This document shows positions 41,212 to 49,364 of a stretch of DNA of 64,000 nucleotides, piece by piece. Within the stretch, counting starts at the first letter, position 1. Every line of letters begins with the position of its first letter. The stretch lies in contig NZ_CAMTIK010000011.1 in NCBI RefSeq assembly GCF_947072685.1, positions 1 to 64,000 of the forward strand, given 5' to 3'. Origin of the DNA: an uncultured Cetobacterium sp. (GTDB lineage: Bacteria; Fusobacteriota; Fusobacteriia; Fusobacteriales; Fusobacteriaceae). The notes beneath the pieces are model-generated. The model did not search any database. It was not told the DNA's origin and saw only the letters and a list, made by a program, of their open reading frames with translations. A program made the translations under genes and the position numbers.

Positions 41212-42261
41212 CTATATATATTCCCTCTCGATTCTCTCGTTTAAAACAGATAAAAATTCATAATGAGGAACACCTAAATGATTTATGGACTCTTGAAGAT
41301 CATGAAAAATTTCTATTTCATCTCCTATTTTTACTGAATCATCTACTGCTACAAATGAACTATCCATACTTATATGAACTACTTTAAATTTTTTATTATT
41401 GATTATAGACATAATATTTTCACTTCTTTTTGAAAATCCATCACCATAACCTATTCTTATTTTAGCTATTTTGGTATTTTTTTCTAAATTAATCAATTCT
41501 TTTTTTTCATAACCTATATATTTTAAATCTTTCAAATCTTTAATTCCTAAAATTTTTCCACTTAATTTAAATGCTCTTTTTATTTTAGGATCATAATACC
41601 CAATTTCTTGAAGTCCAAAAAGAAGTGTACCACACCTTATATGTGTTGTATCTTTTCCTTCTATTGAAATTATTCCTGCGCTATTCTGTGTATGAATTAT
41701 TTCAAACCTTTCTTTCCCTAATCTTTTTACTATCAATTCAAATTTTTTTTCAATTTCTATCATATCTTCATAGTCAGCCGCAAACAAATGGGTCAATATT
41801 CCTTTAAATTTTAAATTTTTTTCTTTTAGTATTTTTTCTAAGTCATCTATATCTTTTTCAAAAATTCCATTTCTTCCAAAACCAAAATCTATTTTTAAAT
41901 GTAATTGTTCTGACAAAACATCTTTAGACAAAATATTTTTTAAATCATCCAAACTATTAACAACCATCTCTAGATTTGGATTCTCTTTTAATAACTCTAA
42001 ATTTTCTATTGTTTCCAAAATAAGAATTCTAATGTTCTTTAATTTTAAATTTAAAATTTTTTTAGCTTCATATTCTCTTGCTACAGCGAAGTATTCACAC
42101 CCCTCTCTTTTCAAAAGCTTTACAACATTCTCTATTCCGTGTCCATAAGCATTTGCTTTAACAACAGCTATTATCCTTTTGTTTTTTAATTTCTGTAGAT
42201 AGTGATAGTTATGCAAAATATTTTCTTTTTTCACAATTATTTTAAAATCATTTACTCCCAT
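41212..42261 (-). CDS. alr: Alanine racemase
   Basis: 349 residues. The PLP lysine is in IAVVKANAYGHG near residue 37; HTQNSAGII near 195, HIRCGTLLFG near 214, and the C-terminal-domain IGYGDGFSKR near 272 are present. Alr makes D-alanine for peptidoglycan. A TATACT -10 box (42284-42289, minus strand) and AGGGAGGGG ribosome binding site precede the ATG, so it is probably transcribed separately from ptsI. Confidence 0.94.
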   Translation of the reverse strand: MGVNDFKIIVKKENILHNYHYLQKLKNKRIIAVVKANAYGHGIENVVKLLKREGCEYFAVAREYEAKKILNLKLKNIRILILETIENLELLKENPNLEMVVNSLDDLKNILSKDVLSEQLHLKIDFGFGRNGIFEKDIDDLEKILKEKNLKFKGILTHLFAADYEDMIEIEKKFELIVKRLGKERFEIIHTQNSAGIISIEGKDTTHIRCGTLLFGLQEIGYYDPKIKRAFKLSGKILGIKDLKDLKYIGYEKKELINLEKNTKIAKIRIGYGDGFSKRSENIMSIINNKKFKVVHISMDSSFVAVDDSVKIGDEIEIFHDLQESINHLGVPHYEFLSVLNERIEREYI

Positions 42262-42301
42262 AACACCCCTCCCTTTTTTTTATAGTATACTGTAAAAATA
42301 T

Positions 42302-42329
42302 AAAAAGGTGAAACAATGTTTCACCTTTC
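42302..42329 (-). terminator. Terminator of ptsI
   Basis: AAAGGTGAAAC...GTTTCACCTTT hairpin followed by T run on the minus strand, 9 bp after the ptsI stop. Confidence 0.92.
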
Positions 42330-42337
42330 CTCTTGTT

Positions 42338-44083
42338 TTATAATCCAAAATGTTCCTGATTGTATCTGTCTATTTCTGCTAAAATTTCTTCTGTAGTACT
42401 CATTGACATTACTTTTTCAACAAGTTTTTCTGCCGATACTTTATCTATTGCCATTATGTTTTTCTTAACTCTTGCTACCGATATAGCTGACATCGAAAAT
42501 GCATCCAATCCCATTCCAAATAATAATGCTGTCGCTCTAGCCTCACCTGCGAACTCTCCGCACATTGATATTGAAATTCCACCTTCATGGGCTCCATCTA
42601 TTGCCGCTTTTATTGCCGCTAAAACTCCTGGATTATATGTATCATATAGATGAGAAATTCTCTCATTTCCTCTATCCACTGCTAATGTATATTGAGTTAA
42701 ATCATTTGTCCCAATAGAGAAAAAGTCAACCTCTTGTGCAAACCATTTAGCTCTGAATGCTGTCGCTGGAGTTTCAATCATAATTCCTAATTGAATAGCT
42801 TCATCAAATTTAATTCCCTCAGCTCTCAACTCAGATTTACACTCTTCTAATAACTCTTTTGATTTTCTACATTCCTCTATAGAAATTACCATCGGTAACA
42901 TTATTTTTATATATCCAAAAGCAGATGCTCTTAAAAGGGCTCTAAATTGTGTTTTTAGTATTTCTGGTCTATCCAGACATATTCTTAAGGCTCTCCAACC
43001 TAAGAAGGGATTTTCCTCATGTGGCAGCTCCATATATGGTAAAGATTTATCTCCACCTATATCCATTGTTCTAATCGTAACTGGATATGATTTTCCATTC
43101 TCATCTTTCATTGATTCCGCAACTGTTTTATACGCCTCAAACTGTTCGTCTTCTGTTGGAAATCTATCGTTTGCCATAAATAGAAACTCTGTTCTGTAAA
43201 GACCTATTCCATTCCCACCATTTCTTAAAACTCCAGCAACATCTTTTGGAGAACCAATATTTGACCAAGCACCTACAGTAACACCATCTTTTGAAGTGGC
43301 TGTTTTATCTTTTAATTGCTTTAAAAGCTCTTTATCAGCAATAAATAATTCTCTTTTTTTTGAATATTTTTCCAAATCTTCTTCTGTTGGATTTAAAATA
43401 ATATCACCTGTCAAGGCATCAACTATTATGCTCGATTCATTTTCAACTAACTCTGTGATATTTCCTGTTCCAACAACTGCTGGTATCTCTAAAGATCTAG
43501 CCATTATTGATGAATGGGCTGTTTTCCCACCTATATCAGTTATAAAAGCCACAACATTTTTTAAATCTAATTGTGCTGTATCAGATGGTGTTAAATCTCT
43601 TGCTACAACAACAGAGTTCGCTGGAAGAGATGAAAGATCTACTATATCAATTCCAACAATATTATATAGCCATCTTTTTGCTATATCTTTCAAATCTGCT
43701 GCCCTTTCTCTTAGGTATTCATCCTCTAAATTAGCTAACATATCACAATATCCACCGATTCCTTGTTCCAATGCATTTTCTGCTGTTATATGTTCGTCCT
43801 CTATAAGTTCTACCACTTCATCAAAAAGATCCTCATCTTCTAATAGTGTTATGTGACCATCAAATATTGCAGCTTTATCTTCTCCCAGCTTTTTTGCTGT
43901 TTTTTCTCTTATTATTATTAATTGTTCTTTTGTTTTTTCTCTTCCTTCAATTAATTTTTCTTTTTGAACTTCTGTATTTGAACATTCTCCTTTATCAATA
44001 AAAAGTTCTGTTTCTTTGTATAAAAATACTTTTCCTACTGCTACTCCTGGAGATGCATCAATCCCTTTTATAAATTTTCTCAT
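42338..44083 (-). CDS. ptsI: Phosphoenolpyruvate-protein phosphotransferase (enzyme I)
   Basis: 581 residues, full length. The phosphorylated His is in GGKTAHSSIMARSLEIPAV near 190; the PEP-binding barrel has GIGLYRTEFLFM near 292, EENPFLGWRALR near 355, and DFFSIGTNDLTQYTLAVDR near 450; CGEFAGE (catalytic Cys) near 503. It starts the PTS phosphate relay, passing phosphate from PEP to HPr. It follows ptsH by 92 bp. Confidence 0.97.
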   Translation of the reverse strand: MRKFIKGIDASPGVAVGKVFLYKETELFIDKGECSNTEVQKEKLIEGREKTKEQLIIIREKTAKKLGEDKAAIFDGHITLLEDEDLFDEVVELIEDEHITAENALEQGIGGYCDMLANLEDEYLRERAADLKDIAKRWLYNIVGIDIVDLSSLPANSVVVARDLTPSDTAQLDLKNVVAFITDIGGKTAHSSIMARSLEIPAVVGTGNITELVENESSIIVDALTGDIILNPTEEDLEKYSKKRELFIADKELLKQLKDKTATSKDGVTVGAWSNIGSPKDVAGVLRNGGNGIGLYRTEFLFMANDRFPTEDEQFEAYKTVAESMKDENGKSYPVTIRTMDIGGDKSLPYMELPHEENPFLGWRALRICLDRPEILKTQFRALLRASAFGYIKIMLPMVISIEECRKSKELLEECKSELRAEGIKFDEAIQLGIMIETPATAFRAKWFAQEVDFFSIGTNDLTQYTLAVDRGNERISHLYDTYNPGVLAAIKAAIDGAHEGGISISMCGEFAGEARATALLFGMGLDAFSMSAISVARVKKNIMAIDKVSAEKLVEKVMSMSTTEEILAEIDRYNQEHFGL

Positions 44084-44115
44084 AATTTATCTCTCCTAAA
44101 ATTTTATTTTTTAAC

Positions 44116-44145
44116 AAAAAAAAGGATAGAGTTACCCCCATCCTT
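44116..44145 (-). terminator. Weak terminator/attenuator between ptsH and ptsI
   Basis: Minus strand GAAGGAT...ATCCTTTTTTTT with a 12-nt loop lies in the ptsH-ptsI gap. Partial termination here would give more HPr than enzyme I, a common ratio. Confidence 0.6.
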
Positions 44146-44175
44146 CTCACATTCTAAATTATTAATATAAAAGCA

Positions 44176-44439
44176 TTAGTCCTTTAGATTCTCAAGCAGG
44201 TGAGCTAACTTTTCTACCGCTTCATTTTCGTCTTCTCCAGCAGCATGAACTGTTATTTTTGCACCTTTTTTAATTCCTAAAGAAAGTAACTTCAATAAAG
44301 ATGTTCCCTTTACTTTTTTTCCTTCTTCATTTTCCAATTCAATTTGAGATGTAAATGTTTTTGCTAAGCTTACAAACTCATTTCCTGGTCTTGTGTGTAA
44401 TCCTGTTTCATTTTTAATTTGAACTATTTTACTTACCAT
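44176..44439 (-). CDS. ptsH: Phosphocarrier protein HPr
   Basis: 87 residues from the ATG at 44439; a GTG 12 bases earlier is part of the AAAGGTGAG ribosome binding site. The phosphorylated His is in NETGLHTRPGNEF near 15, and the serine that HPr kinase can modify is present in VKGTSLLKLLSLG near 46. HPr carries phosphate from enzyme I to sugar-specific EIIA domains. Confidence 0.96.
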   Translation of the reverse strand: MVSKIVQIKNETGLHTRPGNEFVSLAKTFTSQIELENEEGKKVKGTSLLKLLSLGIKKGAKITVHAAGEDENEAVEKLAHLLENLKD

Positions 44440-44519
44440 ATTCCAACTCACCTTTCTATACTTTAGTTTGATTTAATCTATTAATAAAAAATCAATAAAC
44501 AATTTCCTAATTCTAATAT

Positions 44520-44548
44520 AGAATACTTAATTTTCAAAATTTTGTCAA
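44520..44548 (-). promoter_or_regulatory. Sigma-70 promoter of ptsH-ptsI
   Basis: Minus strand TTGACA (44543-44548), 17 bp, TATTCT (44520-44525), about 80 bp before the ptsH ATG. The rest of 44440-44669 is AT-rich and shows no gene. Confidence 0.75.
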
Positions 44549-44669
44549 TTTTTATTTTGAATTGTTTTTGTATCAAAAAATGTTCATTTTTGAGTCTTTA
44601 ATTTTGTTTTTTATATTAAAACTAATTTTTTATGCACTCTGATTTAACATATTGATCCTTTTGTTAAAT

Positions 44670-46496
44670 TTACTCATTTATTACTCTTTCAATATATTTT
44701 TTTATTGTATTAAAATAGATCTTTTTCGATTTCCTTTTCATTGTCAATAAAAAATTGACATCTATATTTTCCTCTAAAGAACATATTTTTATAGCTTGTT
44801 CTTCTATTTTTAATTTTTCATATTCATCATATTCATCAAATATTTTCAATATATCTGTTGAAATCTCACTGTCATCAATCAATTCTTTTATACTATTTAT
44901 AACAGGTTTTTTTACTGTTTTTCTTGCTTGATTTATTTTCTTTTTACTAATTAATCCCTTTTCTTTAACGATATTATTAAAAAGTGTTAAGTTTTGTTTT
45001 GATACATTATCGTCTTGAGCAAGTAGATTTTTCAGAACACCATTTATATACTGCACAAGTGTTGTTTTTATGTTTGAGTTTAAATTTTTATAAAGAATTT
45101 TTAAAACCTCTATAAGAACTATTTCTCCCTCTTCTATAAAAATTTTCTTAATTTTAGTATCGGTTCTCTTATCCCAAGCTTTTAAAACATACATATTTTT
45201 TTTAGCTTTTTGAATGTTTTTTATTATTTCTTCAGGATAATCATATATAGAATCTTTTTTTGTTTCTTTTTTCACAATGTCTGTTCCACTTTTTGTTTTC
45301 TTTTTTTCAGTTTTTTGAACCTCTGTAATTTCTATAATTTCTGCATCTTCAATTTCAGTATCAGTAAAATCTATTTTTTCTACAAATTTTTCTTTGTCTC
45401 TCGAATATGTTATTTCTTTTGTTTTGTTTGTCTTATTAGATTCTATAAAAGATGATACATGACACTCCCCATCTTTTTCTCTATTAAATTTGTATACTAT
45501 ATAGTACGTATCTTCAGCTTTATCTTGATATGATTCATAAAACTCCACATATCCAAGCTCTACTAAAACATCATAAGCTTTTTCGACTCTTTTTAAAACC
45601 TGTTTCATCCTACATAAAACATATGTTTTAGTATCACCGTTTTTATTTATTCTTTCTGTTGTTTGTTCTGTTTTTAAAGGAACTATTGCTGCTATTGTTC
45701 TTAAATTAATTCTATCTTCTCTTTTTTCATATCTAATTTTACTTATATATTTATATATCCTACCCGCTATTGGATCTTTCGCTAAAATTTCCATCAAAGC
45801 TTTTGAGTTATATTTTATGTATCTTTTATCACTTATTTTTTTTCGAATGTTTTTATTTAAAGTTACTCTATAATATATTTTTTTACCTTTTTTTAATTTT
45901 TGATAAGTCAGAAGTTTAAATTCTTCATCTTCAAATTTATATTTCCCCAATTTTGTATGATTTGAAACTATGAATTGATACTCTGTATTTTTTAAATTTT
46001 TTAAAGCCTGTTCAACTTTTGTATAATAAGTTCTATTCATTTTATTTCCTAAAAAACTTACTATAAAATCTGAAATTTCAAACTCTATGTATTCATCCTC
46101 ATCATTTAAATCTTTTTTTGCTTCATATGTTGAAATCAAATAAGTATAGATTTTTTCTTCAAAAATTGATGGTTGAAAAACTTTATCTTTTGAATCTTTT
46201 GCAACTAATGTACAAAACATAGTCACTCCAAGATCTTCAAATGAATATTGAAAATTAACTCTTTTATTTTGTTTTTGAGGAGTAAAGAATGGAAAGACAA
46301 TCATTTCAACTGGAATATTAATAACATTATCTTTTAAATTTAAAAAATTCCCTGTTTCTTTTATAATCACTTCCCTTACTTCAATTTCTGGCAATTGATT
46401 TAATTTAATATCTATTTTTGTTATATCTGTTAATAATGAACCTGTTGAAGATATGTTAAAATTTTCTATTTCTTCCTTTTTCACCTTCTTTTCCAT
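44670..46496 (-). CDS. RepA/RPA-like replication initiator protein at the origin
   Basis: 608 residues from the ATG at 46496 (AAAGGAG ribosome binding site); the frame extends upstream to 46565 but without a ribosome binding site and through promoter sequence. Residues about 40-310 resemble plasmid replication initiators of the RPA/RepA type: VEMIVFPFFTPQKQNKRV, then QPSIFEEKIYTYLISTYEAK, then EISDFIVSFLGNKMNRTYYT, TKVEQALKNLKNTEYQFI, and ILAKDPIAGRIYKYISKIR, in the order of two winged-helix domains. The C-terminal 230 residues are Lys/Glu-rich, helical and not recognised. The gene faces away from rpmH across an array of iteron-like repeats. By position it occupies the place where dnaA is often found. 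Confidence 0.75.
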   Translation of the reverse strand: MEKKVKKEEIENFNISSTGSLLTDITKIDIKLNQLPEIEVREVIIKETGNFLNLKDNVINIPVEMIVFPFFTPQKQNKRVNFQYSFEDLGVTMFCTLVAKDSKDKVFQPSIFEEKIYTYLISTYEAKKDLNDEDEYIEFEISDFIVSFLGNKMNRTYYTKVEQALKNLKNTEYQFIVSNHTKLGKYKFEDEEFKLLTYQKLKKGKKIYYRVTLNKNIRKKISDKRYIKYNSKALMEILAKDPIAGRIYKYISKIRYEKREDRINLRTIAAIVPLKTEQTTERINKNGDTKTYVLCRMKQVLKRVEKAYDVLVELGYVEFYESYQDKAEDTYYIVYKFNREKDGECHVSSFIESNKTNKTKEITYSRDKEKFVEKIDFTDTEIEDAEIIEITEVQKTEKKKTKSGTDIVKKETKKDSIYDYPEEIIKNIQKAKKNMYVLKAWDKRTDTKIKKIFIEEGEIVLIEVLKILYKNLNSNIKTTLVQYINGVLKNLLAQDDNVSKQNLTLFNNIVKEKGLISKKKINQARKTVKKPVINSIKELIDDSEISTDILKIFDEYDEYEKLKIEEQAIKICSLEENIDVNFLLTMKRKSKKIYFNTIKKYIERVINE

Positions 46497-46519
46497 GAAA
46501 ACTCCTTTATATTTTTTTA

Positions 46520-47060
46520 TGTATATAGACAATAATATTTTTTTATAGCTTATATAATATAGCATTTTTTCTGTATATAGACAATAATATTTTATTTTTT
46601 TTTACATCGTTGATTTTATTGACTATATAACTTTTATTTTTTTATAATGCCATTGAAATATAAAAGGTTTTCAATGTGTACATTATCAATAATATTTTTT
46701 ATTTAAATAAACCTATTGATTTTATTGAGCTTTTAATTTTCTTACAATTGTTTTTTCCATTAAAATAAAGCTTTGTTCTTATGTACACTATCATTAATAT
46801 TTTTTATTTTTATAATCCCCTTATTTTTCAATATATTTCATTGCTTTTTTATTTTTATTTGTTTGTAATACCATTGAAAATACTAGGTTTTTTTTAATGT
46901 ATATTATCAATAATATATTTTTATGTATAAAGACCCTTGATTTTATTGACAATATTTACTTTCATCTTATCAAAAAGCATTGAAAATACTAGGTTTTTAC
47001 TTTTGTATATCATCAATAATATTTTTAAATTAATAAATCCTTTAAAATCAAGGCTTCGAA
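46520..47060. repeat. Iteron array, probable replication origin
   Basis: Six 21-bp A repeats, consensus TGTAYATTATCAATAATATTT, lie at 46520-46540, 46572-46592, 46677-46697, 46782-46802, 46898-46918 and 47004-47024, all in the same direction; the first two read TGTATATAGACAATAATA. Four C repeats (CATTGAAAATACTAGGTTTTT type) start 24-26 bp before A3-A6: 46651, 46758 (degenerate), 46872, 46978; the last two are identical over 21 bp. B repeats (TTGATTTTATTGAC) begin 38-39 bp after A: 46610, 46716, 46937, with an inverted remnant near 47043. The module C-A-B thus recurs about every 105-115 bp. The DNA is extremely AT-rich. No protein gene was seen in 46497-47247. Confidence 0.85.
46556..46584 (-). 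promoter_or_regulatory. Promoter of the initiator gene, embedded in iterons
   Basis: Minus strand TTGTCT (46579-46584), 17 bp, TATATT (46556-46561). The -35 box lies inside iteron A2 and iteron A1 (46520-46540) lies in the leader, an arrangement that would let the initiator repress its own gene. Confidence 0.65.
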
Positions 47061-47180
47061 GTATGTTTTTTTTTTATCTCTGTCTGTACATATAACATTA
47101 TACAAAAAACAAAAAACAACTAATATAACAATATTTTTGATTTTAATTTCACATAGAAATTTTTTATTAATAGAATTTAC

Positions 47181-47209
47181 TTGACAAAACTCAATTTTTC
47201 TTCTAAAAT
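47181..47209 (+). promoter_or_regulatory. Sigma-70 promoter of rpmH
   Basis: TTGACA (47181-47186), 17 bp, TAAAAT (47204-47209), 38 bp before the rpmH ATG; AGGAGGTG ribosome binding site follows. Confidence 0.85.
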
Positions 47210-47247
47210 ATTTATCTGAAATATAGATATTTTTAGGAGGTGAAAAA

Positions 47248-47382
47248 ATGAAAAGAACTTACCAGCCAAATAACAGAAAATACAAGAAGGATCATGGGTT
47301 TAGAGCTAGAATGGCAACTAAAAACGGAAGAAAAGTATTGAAGAGAAGAAGAGCAAGAGGAAGAAAAGAATTATCAGCATAA
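47248..47382 (+). CDS. rpmH: Ribosomal protein L34
   Basis: 44 residues, strongly basic: [20 protein letters not shown], then [18 protein letters not shown], the classic L34 sequence. It is a component of the 50S subunit. First gene of the rightward origin-proximal block rpmH-rnpA-yidD-yidC-khpB-mnmE. Confidence 0.98.
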   Translation: MKRTYQPNNRKYKKDHGFRARMATKNGRKVLKRRRARGRKELSA

Positions 47383-47410
47383 AACCCGGTGATCTATTAC
47401 ACCGGGTTTT
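47381..47410 (+). terminator. Terminator/attenuator between rpmH and rnpA
   Basis: AAAACCCGGTG...CACCGGGTTTT hairpin, 11-bp stem, 8-nt loop, five T. Partial termination would keep L34 in excess over RNase P protein. Confidence 0.75.
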
Positions 47411-47446
47411 TAAAGATTTAAGGACTATTTTAGGGAGTTAAACATT

Positions 47447-47788
47447 ATGATAAATTTAAAAAAAAATAGGGAGTTTCAAATAATTTATAATTCAGGACAA
47501 AAATCATTTGGTTATTACTCTCTTATTTTTTTTAAAGAAAATAATGAGCCAATTAACAGATGTGGTTTTGTCGTTAGTAAAAAAACCGGAAACGCTGTTT
47601 GTAGAAACAGATTGAAAAGATTATTTAGAGAATATTATCGTTTGAATGAAAAAAATTTAAAAGAAGGCTATGATATAATTTTTGTAGCTAAAAGAACAGC
47701 CGGAGAAAAGTTTAAAACTTTAAGTTTCGAGGAGATGAAAAAAGATCTTGATCGTGTTCTTAAAAATTCTAAACTATTTAAAAAATAG
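47447..47788 (+). CDS. rnpA: Ribonuclease P protein component
   Basis: 113 residues with the RnpA signature: [25 protein letters not shown] near 45-70, preceded by [20 protein letters not shown]. It binds the RNase P RNA and helps mature tRNA 5' ends. It follows rpmH as in most bacteria. Confidence 0.97.
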   Translation: MINLKKNREFQIIYNSGQKSFGYYSLIFFKENNEPINRCGFVVSKKTGNAVCRNRLKRLFREYYRLNEKNLKEGYDIIFVAKRTAGEKFKTLSFEEMKKDLDRVLKNSKLFKK

Positions 47789-47792
47789 TTTA

Positions 47793-48038
47793 ATGCATAT
47801 CTTGAAAAAAATTATCTTAGTCATAATAAGATTTTATCAAAAATATATTTCAATATTTTTGGGGAAAAATTGTATATTCCAACCAACTTGCTCAAAGTAT
47901 ACATACGATGCAATTGAAATTCATGGAATTTTGAAGGGAAGTTATCTAGGAATAAAAAGAATTTTGAGGTGTCACCCTTATTCTCAAGGAGGATATGATC
48001 CAGTGCCACCAGCTAAAAAATGCGGAGGAAAAAAATAA
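47793..48038 (+). CDS. yidD: Membrane protein insertion efficiency factor YidD
   Basis: 81 residues starting [20 protein letters not shown], with the conserved [19 protein letters not shown] and [14 protein letters not shown] motifs. YidD assists YidC in inserting membrane proteins. The ATG at 47793 is 4 bp after the rnpA stop; a start further upstream inside rnpA is possible in frame but unneeded. No strong ribosome binding site, so coupling to rnpA is likely. Confidence 0.94.
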   Translation: MHILKKIILVIIRFYQKYISIFLGKNCIFQPTCSKYTYDAIEIHGILKGSYLGIKRILRCHPYSQGGYDPVPPAKKCGGKK

Positions 48039-48039
48039 G

Positions 48040-48648
48040 ATGGAATTTTTATACAAAATATTCGAACAAATATTGATTTTTTTAAATGGAATAACAGGAA
48101 ATTTTGGATTAGCTATAATTGGTTTAACGATTTTAATTAAATTAATTTTATTACCACTGACATTAAAACAAGATAAATCAATGAAGAAAATGAAGCAACT
48201 TCAACCTATATTAGAACAATATAAGGAAAAATATGGGCATGATAAAAATTTACTAAATCAAAAAACAATGGAATTATATAAAGAAAAAAATGTTAATCCT
48301 GCAGGAGGATGTTTACCTCTAGTTTTCCAATTGCCTATTTTGTGGGCTCTATTTGGAGTTTTAAGAGTGGAAAGAGGAATTGTTCCAGCTGAAGGATTTT
48401 TATGGATGAATTTATTACAACCAGATCCATACTATATTTTACCTGTTTTAAATGGTATAATAGCATTTGTTCAACAAAAGTTAACTGGAACAGACAGTAA
48501 TCCTCAAATGAAACAAATGATGTATATCTTCCCTGTAATGATGATTTTTATTTCTTATAAAATGCCAGCTGGATTACAAATATACTGGTTAACATCAAGT
48601 TTAGCAGGAGTATTACAACAATATTTCATAATGAAAAAAGGAGATTAA
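48040..48648 (+). CDS. yidC: Membrane protein insertase YidC/Oxa1
   Basis: 202 residues from the ATG at 48040, preceded by GGAGGAAAAAAATAAG. It has the five-helix Oxa1 core: GLAIIGLTILIKLILLPLTLKQDKS near 20-45 (with the hydrophilic-groove segment), a cytoplasmic coiled hairpin (MKKMKQLQPILEQYKEKYG), and the NPAGGCLPLVFQLPILWALF motif near 87. There is no large periplasmic P1 domain as in E. coli YidC and no lipobox. Confidence 0.95.
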   Translation: MEFLYKIFEQILIFLNGITGNFGLAIIGLTILIKLILLPLTLKQDKSMKKMKQLQPILEQYKEKYGHDKNLLNQKTMELYKEKNVNPAGGCLPLVFQLPILWALFGVLRVERGIVPAEGFLWMNLLQPDPYYILPVLNGIIAFVQQKLTGTDSNPQMKQMMYIFPVMMIFISYKMPAGLQIYWLTSSLAGVLQQYFIMKKGD

Positions 48649-48657
48649 ATTAAAGTT

Positions 48658-49353
48658 ATGGAAAATATAATCGAAATCAAGGCAAGTAGTAGAGAAGTAG
48701 CTAAAACTAGAGCTATTAAAATATTGGAAGTTGCTGCTGATCAGATTGTTCAAATTATTGAGTTAGAAAAACCTAAATCGTTTTTTGGGTTCTTTGCTAA
48801 AGATGGATTATACAAAATAGAAGTTAGCAGAGATATAAAAAAAGATGAGGTTGAAATTCCAAACGAAAAAGAAGAGACAATCCAAGTTGTAACAAAACCA
48901 ATAGAAGAAAAAAAAGAAACAAGAGAAAAAGAGATTATCTCTTTAGCTCAAGAACTTTTACTTAAAATGGGATTAGACTTACAAGTTGAAGTTTTAAGAT
49001 TAGATGGAAAAAATTGTGTTATCAATCTATTTGGAGAAGATAATGGAATTATTATTGGAAAAAAAGGGAAAACGCTAAATAGTTATGAATATTTATTGAA
49101 TACATTGATCAAAGATGTAAGAATAGATGTTGACGTTGAAGGATTTAAAGAGAAAAGAAATGTCACTTTAAGAGATTTAGCTAGAAAAATGGCTGAAAAA
49201 GCAATGAAAACACCAAAGCCAATTAGATTGAATCCAATGCCACCAAGAGAAAGAAAAATAATTCATGAAGTTGTTAACAAATATTCAGAATTAGATACTT
49301 ATAGCGAAGGAAAAGACCCTAAAAGATATATTGTTATTAGAAAAAAGAAATAG
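48658..49353 (+). CDS. khpB: RNA-binding protein KhpB (Jag/EloR)
   Basis: 231 residues in three parts: the Jag N-terminal domain ([19 protein letters not shown]...[15 protein letters not shown]), a KH domain with [19 protein letters not shown] near 127, and an R3H domain near 195-225 ([19 protein letters not shown]). KhpB binds RNA, often with KhpA, and affects cell elongation and division in Gram-positives. It is 9 bp downstream of yidC, as in many genomes. Confidence 0.95.
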   Translation: MENIIEIKASSREVAKTRAIKILEVAADQIVQIIELEKPKSFFGFFAKDGLYKIEVSRDIKKDEVEIPNEKEETIQVVTKPIEEKKETREKEIISLAQELLLKMGLDLQVEVLRLDGKNCVINLFGEDNGIIIGKKGKTLNSYEYLLNTLIKDVRIDVDVEGFKEKRNVTLRDLARKMAEKAMKTPKPIRLNPMPPRERKIIHEVVNKYSELDTYSEGKDPKRYIVIRKKK

Positions 49354-49364
49354 GGGTGAGTTAT

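Noticed and set aside
43296-43856. 186-codon plus-strand frame opposite ptsI
   Set aside because: Shadow of the conserved ptsI gene, with no ribosome binding site and no protein features.
46497-46565. 23-residue N-terminal extension of the replication initiator
   Set aside because: It has no ribosome binding site and passes through iteron A1 and most of the rep leader; the ATG at 46496 has AAAGGAG.
46520-47060. CRISPR array
   Set aside because: The repeats are imperfect, come in three kinds with 105-115 bp period, lack uniform unique spacers, and no cas gene is near.
46497-47247. DnaA boxes in the origin region
   Set aside because: I looked for TTATNCACA on both strands and saw no convincing match. 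A weak or divergent box cannot be excluded by eye.
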